Shown here piece by piece: positions 60,242 through 64,000 of a DNA stretch of 64,000 bases; within the stretch, counting starts at the first letter, position 1; every line of letters starts with the position of its first letter. The notes under the pieces are model-generated. The model was not told where the DNA came from and did no database searches. It worked only from the letters and a program-made list of their open reading frames with translations. Both the position numbers and the translations under genes were made by a program. The DNA is from Candidatus Gagatemarchaeum stordalenia (GTDB lineage Archaea; Thermoproteota; Nitrososphaeria; Nitrososphaerales; Gagatemarchaeaceae): assembly GCA_003164815.1 (NCBI GenBank), contig PLUF01000051.1, positions 18,533-82,532 of the forward strand, written 5' to 3'.

Positions 60242-61186
60242 TTGACCCGGCTCTTCTTCATCACCGACGTCCACGGCTCCGACAGGTGCTTCCGCAAGTT
60301 CCTCAACGCCGCCAAGGCGTACAAGGCCGACACGCTAATCCTCGGAGGAGATGTCACGGGGAAGGTGCTCGTCCCGATTGTGGAGCAGGGCAATGGCAAA
60401 TACGCGCTCACGCTCTTCGGAGAGTCCGTCACCCTAGGGAAGTCCGACCTCGAAGAGACCCAGAAGAAGATCAGGGACGCCGGGGAGTACTACTACATGA
60501 CGAACCCTCAAGGGATAGAGGAGATGAACGCCTCGGACGAGAAGAGGGAGAGGGTTTTCACCGACTGCATGCTCGAAATGCTCAGGTCGTGGCTCGCCCT
60601 CGCCGAGGAGCGGCTCAGCGGCACCAACATCAAGTGCTACATCTCCCCTGGGAACGACGACAAGCTCGAGATAGACGACCTCCTCGTCGATTCAGGCCAC
60701 CTGGTCAACCCGGAGAACAGGGTGGTGCAGCTGGACGGAGGATACGAGATGATAACTCTCGGGTACGCCAACCAGACTCCCTGGAAGAGCCCCCGCGAGG
60801 TGACGGAGGAGAGGCTGGGGGAGATGATCGAGCGGCTCGCCTCGGGCCTCTCCCATCCTGAGAACGCCATCTTCAACCTCCACGTCCCTCCGTTCGGGAC
60901 CGAGCTCGACAAGGCCCCGGCCGTCGATTCCGAGTTCAGGTACGTCAAGGACGGCCTAAGGGTCAAGATGATCCATGCGGGAAGCACGGCGGTGCGGGCC
61001 TCGATCGAGAAGCATCAGCCCCTCGTCGGACTGCACGGACACATCCACGAGTCGAAGGGGTTCGTGAGGATCGGAAGGACGCTCTGCCTGAACCCAGGGA
61101 GCGAATACGGAGACGGGATCCTTCGCGGCGCCATAGTGAGCCTGGAGGGGAATAGGGTGAAGGAGTTCCTCCTGACGAGCGGGTAG
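60242..61186 (+). CDS. Calcineurin-like metallophosphoesterase
   Basis: A 314-residue phosphoesterase. The metal motifs are RLFFITDVHGSDRCFRKFLN, ILGGDVTGKVLVPIVE, ISPGNDDKLEI and LVGLHGHIHESKGFVRIG; all ligands are present, so it should be active. The C-terminus LCLNPGSEYGDGILRGAIV is typical of the YfcE/Icc-like archaeal branch. Substrate unknown (phosphodiester or nucleotide). TTG start set by the TATA box. Confidence 0.88.
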   Translation: MTRLFFITDVHGSDRCFRKFLNAAKAYKADTLILGGDVTGKVLVPIVEQGNGKYALTLFGESVTLGKSDLEETQKKIRDAGEYYYMTNPQGIEEMNASDEKRERVFTDCMLEMLRSWLALAEERLSGTNIKCYISPGNDDKLEIDDLLVDSGHLVNPENRVVQLDGGYEMITLGYANQTPWKSPREVTEERLGEMIERLASGLSHPENAIFNLHVPPFGTELDKAPAVDSEFRYVKDGLRVKMIHAGSTAVRASIEKHQPLVGLHGHIHESKGFVRIGRTLCLNPGSEYGDGILRGAIVSLEGNRVKEFLLTSG

Positions 61187-61252
61187 GGTCGGAGAAGAGG
61201 CGTTCGACGCCACACCCTGGATGTCAGCAGCCGTCCACGCGGCTTCCACCCC

Positions 61253-61260
61253 TTATATAC
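61253..61260 (+). promoter_or_regulatory. TATA-like promoter of upp
   Basis: TTATATAC on the plus strand, 33 bases before TTG 61290. It lies inside the longer upstream frame and argues for the shorter protein. Confidence 0.5.
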
Positions 61261-61289
61261 GAACTAATTTCACGCGAGGAACGGGGACC

Positions 61290-61937
61290 TTGAAAGGGCC
61301 GAAAGTGACGGTGGTACGGCACCCTATGGTTCTGGAGCAGCTGACGCTAGCGAGGAACAAGACGACCAATCAGATCGCGTTCCGCAAGGCAATCTTCCGG
61401 CTCGGCCGCCTTATGGCGCACGAGTTCCTCCGGACGCTCGAGACCCAGGAGTTCCCCGTCGAGACTCCGTTCGGGAAGACGACGGGCTACAAGGTCAAGG
61501 GCAACGATAAAATCGAGATAATCCTGATCCTCCGCGCCTCGATCCCCTTTGTCGATGGGATGTACAAGGAGCTCCCGATGGCGAGGACCGGGATAATCAG
61601 TGCCTGGAGGGGGAAGGCGCCCGCCTTCCAAATCGAAATCAACTACTCGAAGATCCCCGACATCCATCCGGACGACATCGTGATCATAGCCGACCCCATG
61701 CTCGCGACCGGACACACGCTACTGAAGGTCGCGAGGAAGACCTTGGAGAGAGGGAAGCCAAAACGGCTCGTCTTCTTCTCCGTTATCTCGACGAAGAAGG
61801 GAATCCGCCACGTGGGAAAGGAGTTCCCGGAGGCCGAGTTCTACACCTGCGCAATCGACCCGAAAGTCGACGAGCATGGCTACATAGTGCCCGGTCTGGG
61901 TGATGCTGGGGACAGGGCCTTCGGGTCGCCTCACTGA
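61290..61937 (+). CDS. upp: Uracil phosphoribosyltransferase
   Basis: Salvages uracil to UMP with PRPP. TLARNKTTNQIAFRKAIFRL, EIILILRASIPFVDGMYKEL, and the PRPP motif VIIADPMLATGHTLLKVAR are intact; YIVPGLGDAGDRAFGSPH is the uracil-binding C-terminus. About 215 residues from TTG 61290. The frame opens earlier (61221), but the TATA box and the family length support 61290. Fits a salvage route with the cytosine-deaminase-like gene. Confidence 0.93.
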   Translation: MKGPKVTVVRHPMVLEQLTLARNKTTNQIAFRKAIFRLGRLMAHEFLRTLETQEFPVETPFGKTTGYKVKGNDKIEIILILRASIPFVDGMYKELPMARTGIISAWRGKAPAFQIEINYSKIPDIHPDDIVIIADPMLATGHTLLKVARKTLERGKPKRLVFFSVISTKKGIRHVGKEFPEAEFYTCAIDPKVDEHGYIVPGLGDAGDRAFGSPH

Positions 61938-62569
61938 CGCCCAAACCCGGACGCTCCACCCACTCGGTCGAGACCACCTCATCCGCTTCCGAGCGAGCGC
62001 CCCCGGTCCTAGTCAGAAACTGCAGCTGTCCTTCGTGCGTTGCGCAAACTCTGTCGAATTCCAATTGACAGTTGAACAGCGCTCCATTATGGGCCAGTCA
62101 GGTCTACAACGCAAGTAGTAAGTCAAACTACATGATGATCGTCGACCCTTTGCCAATCGGCATGATTCAAGCGCTATCCTGCACACCCTTTCTCGTCGGA
62201 GAGAGAATCTTCATTGGTGTAGCCGGCCCTCCCGGACCCAGTAACAATGAACAAGTCCGATTCATGCCCTTTCATTCCAAATAAGGACGGACCGGCCTCT
62301 CCCACCAAATTCAGCCACATCACCCCGTTACCCTACTCCAACCGCCCTCTGTTTGTGCGTTTTCGACAGAATATGAGTGAATATAAGGCCCTTTTTTGCG
62401 GCCGGGGCTTGGAAACTTTGGAATCTGGAGCGCTTGACTCGTTTCATCGAGAAGCCCGTTTGGACCAAACCAATGAATTCTCTGAAATCCTGAGCGTTTC
62501 TCAAAGTGGACAGATACCGAGAAGTGTTCACCCAGTAACTGAGAGGCCATCCCTGCAACAAAGAGCGAG
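61938..62569. other. Long noncoding stretch before the beta-propeller gene
   Basis: About 630 bases with lower G+C than the flanks. No frame with convincing codon use, no tRNA or rRNA. A TATA-like GAATATAAGG occurs at 62380-62389, followed by a T run, but it is 180 bases from the next start, so it could promote a leader or an unrecognised small RNA. Confidence 0.45.
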
Positions 62570-64000
62570 ATGCGCATGAACAAGATATCAAGCGCAGCCG
62601 CAATTGTATGCCTGGTCTTTCTGGCCACAGCTCTCACCCCATTTCCATTTGTGAGTGCAGATTGGCCAACCTTCCATGGTAATCCATCCCACAGCGGCGC
62701 CGGGACAGATAACATGACCGCGACATCCACGTTGCTTTGGAACTTCAGCACCGGCGGACAGGTTTGGTCGTCCCCCGCCGTCGTGGGAGGCGTAGTTTAC
62801 TTCGGATCGAATGATGCTAACGTCTATGCTCTAAATGCTACCACCGGCGCCAGAATATGGAGATTCACGACCGGTTCCGCGGTCGTTTCTTCTCCCACCC
62901 TAGTCAACGGCGTGGTCTACATAGGGTCTGGGGACGGCAGAGTCTACGCCCTGCTAGCTGATGACGGCGCCGCGGTCTGGAACTTCTCTACCGGCGCCGC
63001 AATCAACTCGTCTCCTACGGTCGTTGGAGGCGTGGTCTACATCGGATCCGATAGTGGCAGCATCTATGCTCTAAGCGCCAACACCGGCGCAAAAATCTGG
63101 AGCTACCCAACCGGCGAGCCGGTCGCTTCGATTCCTGCTGTAGTGGGGGGCGTAGTCTACGTAGGCTCTGAGAACGGCATCGTCTATGCGTTGAATGCCA
63201 ATACCGGCACAGAAGTCTGGAGCTACACCACTGGAAATGCGATCTGGTCACCGCCCGCTGTCGTTGGCGGCGTAGTCTACGTGGGCTCTTGGGATGACAA
63301 TGTCTATGCCTTGAGCGCCAACACCGGCGCCAAGATATGGAGCTACACTACTGGCGGCTATGTTGATTCCTCTCCTGCCGTTGTCGGGGGGACAGTCTAC
63401 GTAGGCTCGCTGGACGGCAACGTCTATGCCTTGAGCGCCAACAATGGCGCGAGGATTTGGGAATTCACTACAGGCAATGGCGTCGGGTCATCTGCCGCAG
63501 TTGTCGGGGGTGTAGTCTACATAGGCTCTCACGATGGCAGTGTTTATGCCTTGAATGCGAGCACGGGTGCCAAAGTCTGGAGTTATGCCACCGGTAACGA
63601 GATCAGGTCATCTCCAGCTCTTGTTGGTGGTGTGCTCTTTGTTGGTTCTTGGAGCGGCGACGTCTATGCCATCGGCAGTTCTTCTACGTCAAGTTCATCC
63701 ACTACGGGCAGTAGCACATCCCCAACGAATAGCACTTCATCTGTGAGCAGTTCATACACCACCAGTTCATCTTCGAGCAACTCGACTGCGGTAGATCTCC
63801 TGCAGCAAGTCTGGGTACCAAAGCCAGCGAGCGCGGTGGCGGCGGTGGCGATATTCGCAGTGTTAGCAGAAGCAGTTTCACTTGCTTACTCTTTTGTTGA
63901 TAATCCACTTGGGGAACTTGATGGGAAAGCCGGCGGAAAGACCAAGGGATTTCTTCCCGACAACATAAAAGACTGGCTTGAGGAGAACATTTCTTCCAGG
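62570..64000 (+). CDS. Secreted PQQ-type beta-propeller protein with C-terminal membrane segment, truncated by window edge
   Basis: A signal peptide (AAAIVCLVFLATALTPFPFV followed by SADW) leads to eight repeats of about 39 residues with the pattern SSPAVVGGVVYVGS-DG-VYALNA-TGA-IW-TG, an eight-bladed propeller of the PQQ/BamB kind. A Ser/Thr-rich linker, a hydrophobic segment (SAVAAVAIFAVLAEAVSLAY) and a further soluble part (FLPDNIKDWLEENIS) follow and run off the edge. PQQ-enzyme active-site residues are not visible, so it is more likely a surface scaffold or binding protein. ATG 62570; ATG 62576 is an alternative. Confidence 0.82.
   Translation, partial: MRMNKISSAAAIVCLVFLATALTPFPFVSADWPTFHGNPSHSGAGTDNMTATSTLLWNFSTGGQVWSSPAVVGGVVYFGSNDANVYALNATTGARIWRFTTGSAVVSSPTLVNGVVYIGSGDGRVYALLADDGAAVWNFSTGAAINSSPTVVGGVVYIGSDSGSIYALSANTGAKIWSYPTGEPVASIPAVVGGVVYVGSENGIVYALNANTGTEVWSYTTGNAIWSPPAVVGGVVYVGSWDDNVYALSANTGAKIWSYTTGGYVDSSPAVVGGTVYVGSLDGNVYALSANNGARIWEFTTGNGVGSSAAVVGGVVYIGSHDGSVYALNASTGAKVWSYATGNEIRSSPALVGGVLFVGSWSGDVYAIGSSSTSSSSTTGSSTSPTNSTSSVSSSYTTSSSSSNSTAVDLLQQVWVPKPASAVAAVAIFAVLAEAVSLAYSFVDNPLGELDGKAGGKTKGFLPDNIKDWLEENISSR
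62738..63668 (+). repeat. Tandem beta-propeller blade repeats (about 117-120 bp unit)
   Basis: Eight imperfect direct repeats in the coding sequence, each with a segment like GGCGTAGTCTACGTAGGCTC and a GTCTATGCC..AACACCGGCGC segment. Near identity at DNA level between several units suggests recent duplication or gene conversion. Confidence 0.7.

Noticed and set aside
62320-62751. A 143-residue minus-strand frame opposite the beta-propeller start
   Set aside because: It is a shadow of the signal-peptide region and noncoding leader, with no domain or promoter support.

Overview
The window is 64 kb of G+C-rich archaeal DNA. It has a Hef-type helicase, archaeal proteasome beta subunit, FttA/aCPSF1, SepF, Sm-like protein, RtcB with archease, Rfc small subunit, GINS, MCM, Hel308, an archaeal inositol-phosphate synthase and the LysW carrier-protein route to lysine and arginine. 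TATA-like boxes about 25-30 bases upstream of start codons point to leaderless transcripts. Together this suggests a member of Nitrososphaeria/Thaumarchaeota. No ammonia-oxidation gene is visible, and a thermopsin-type acid protease hints at an acidic habitat. The lineage is inference; no rRNA gene is present.

Layout. 1-4.2 kb: the 3'-truncated Hef-like helicase, two small conserved-looking genes and a frame-broken thermopsin. 4.2-7.1 kb: an AT-richer accessory patch with an orphan HEPN-like protein, a frame-broken membrane-anchored coiled-coil protein and a recombinase-like DNA-binding fragment. 7.2-20.3 kb: compact housekeeping genes (psmB, fttA, sepF, PUA protein, Sm, rpiA, ferredoxin, DHA2 exporter, zinc-ribbon and PDCD5-like proteins, PAC2, rtcB, archease, lipoate ligase, threonine dehydratase). 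20.3-21.7 kb: an MFS transporter. 21.8-31.1 kb: two minus-strand units, lysW-lysX-lysK and argG-argH-lysW-argX-lysY-lysZ-lysJ-lysM, with two carrier proteins and two ligases. 31.2-36.3 kb: an ACT-domain protein, carA and carB on the plus strand. 36.3-44.6 kb: hisS, rfcS, a complete branched-chain amino acid ABC transporter and an ornithine-cyclodeaminase-family enzyme. 44.8-51.4 kb: GINS, mcm, hel308, an asparagine-synthetase-like protein and a HemK-type methyltransferase. 51.4-55.8 kb: a three-gene SPFH/zinc-ribbon/coiled-coil cassette, ino1 and a PadR regulator. 55.8-61.9 kb: two amidohydrolases, an APC permease, a phosphoesterase and upp, a plausible nucleobase-salvage group. The right end holds the start of a PQQ-type beta-propeller surface protein.

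Main discovery. carB is interrupted near its 5' end by an in-frame TAA inside a 21-base segment (33184-33204). That segment folds into a bulge-helix-bulge-like structure. Cutting at the canonical positions of the two bulges removes exactly 21 bases and restores the invariant CarB motif IGEAGEFDYSG. This looks like a micro-intron in an archaeal protein-coding gene, to be removed by tRNA-splicing endonuclease and sealed by RtcB, whose gene and that of its cofactor archease lie in the same window.

Other points: duplicated LysW/LysX sets, genes whose reading frames have no ATG/GTG/TTG start, and several single-base frame breaks, two of them in G runs. The breaks may be base-calling errors, but that cannot explain the carB insertion.
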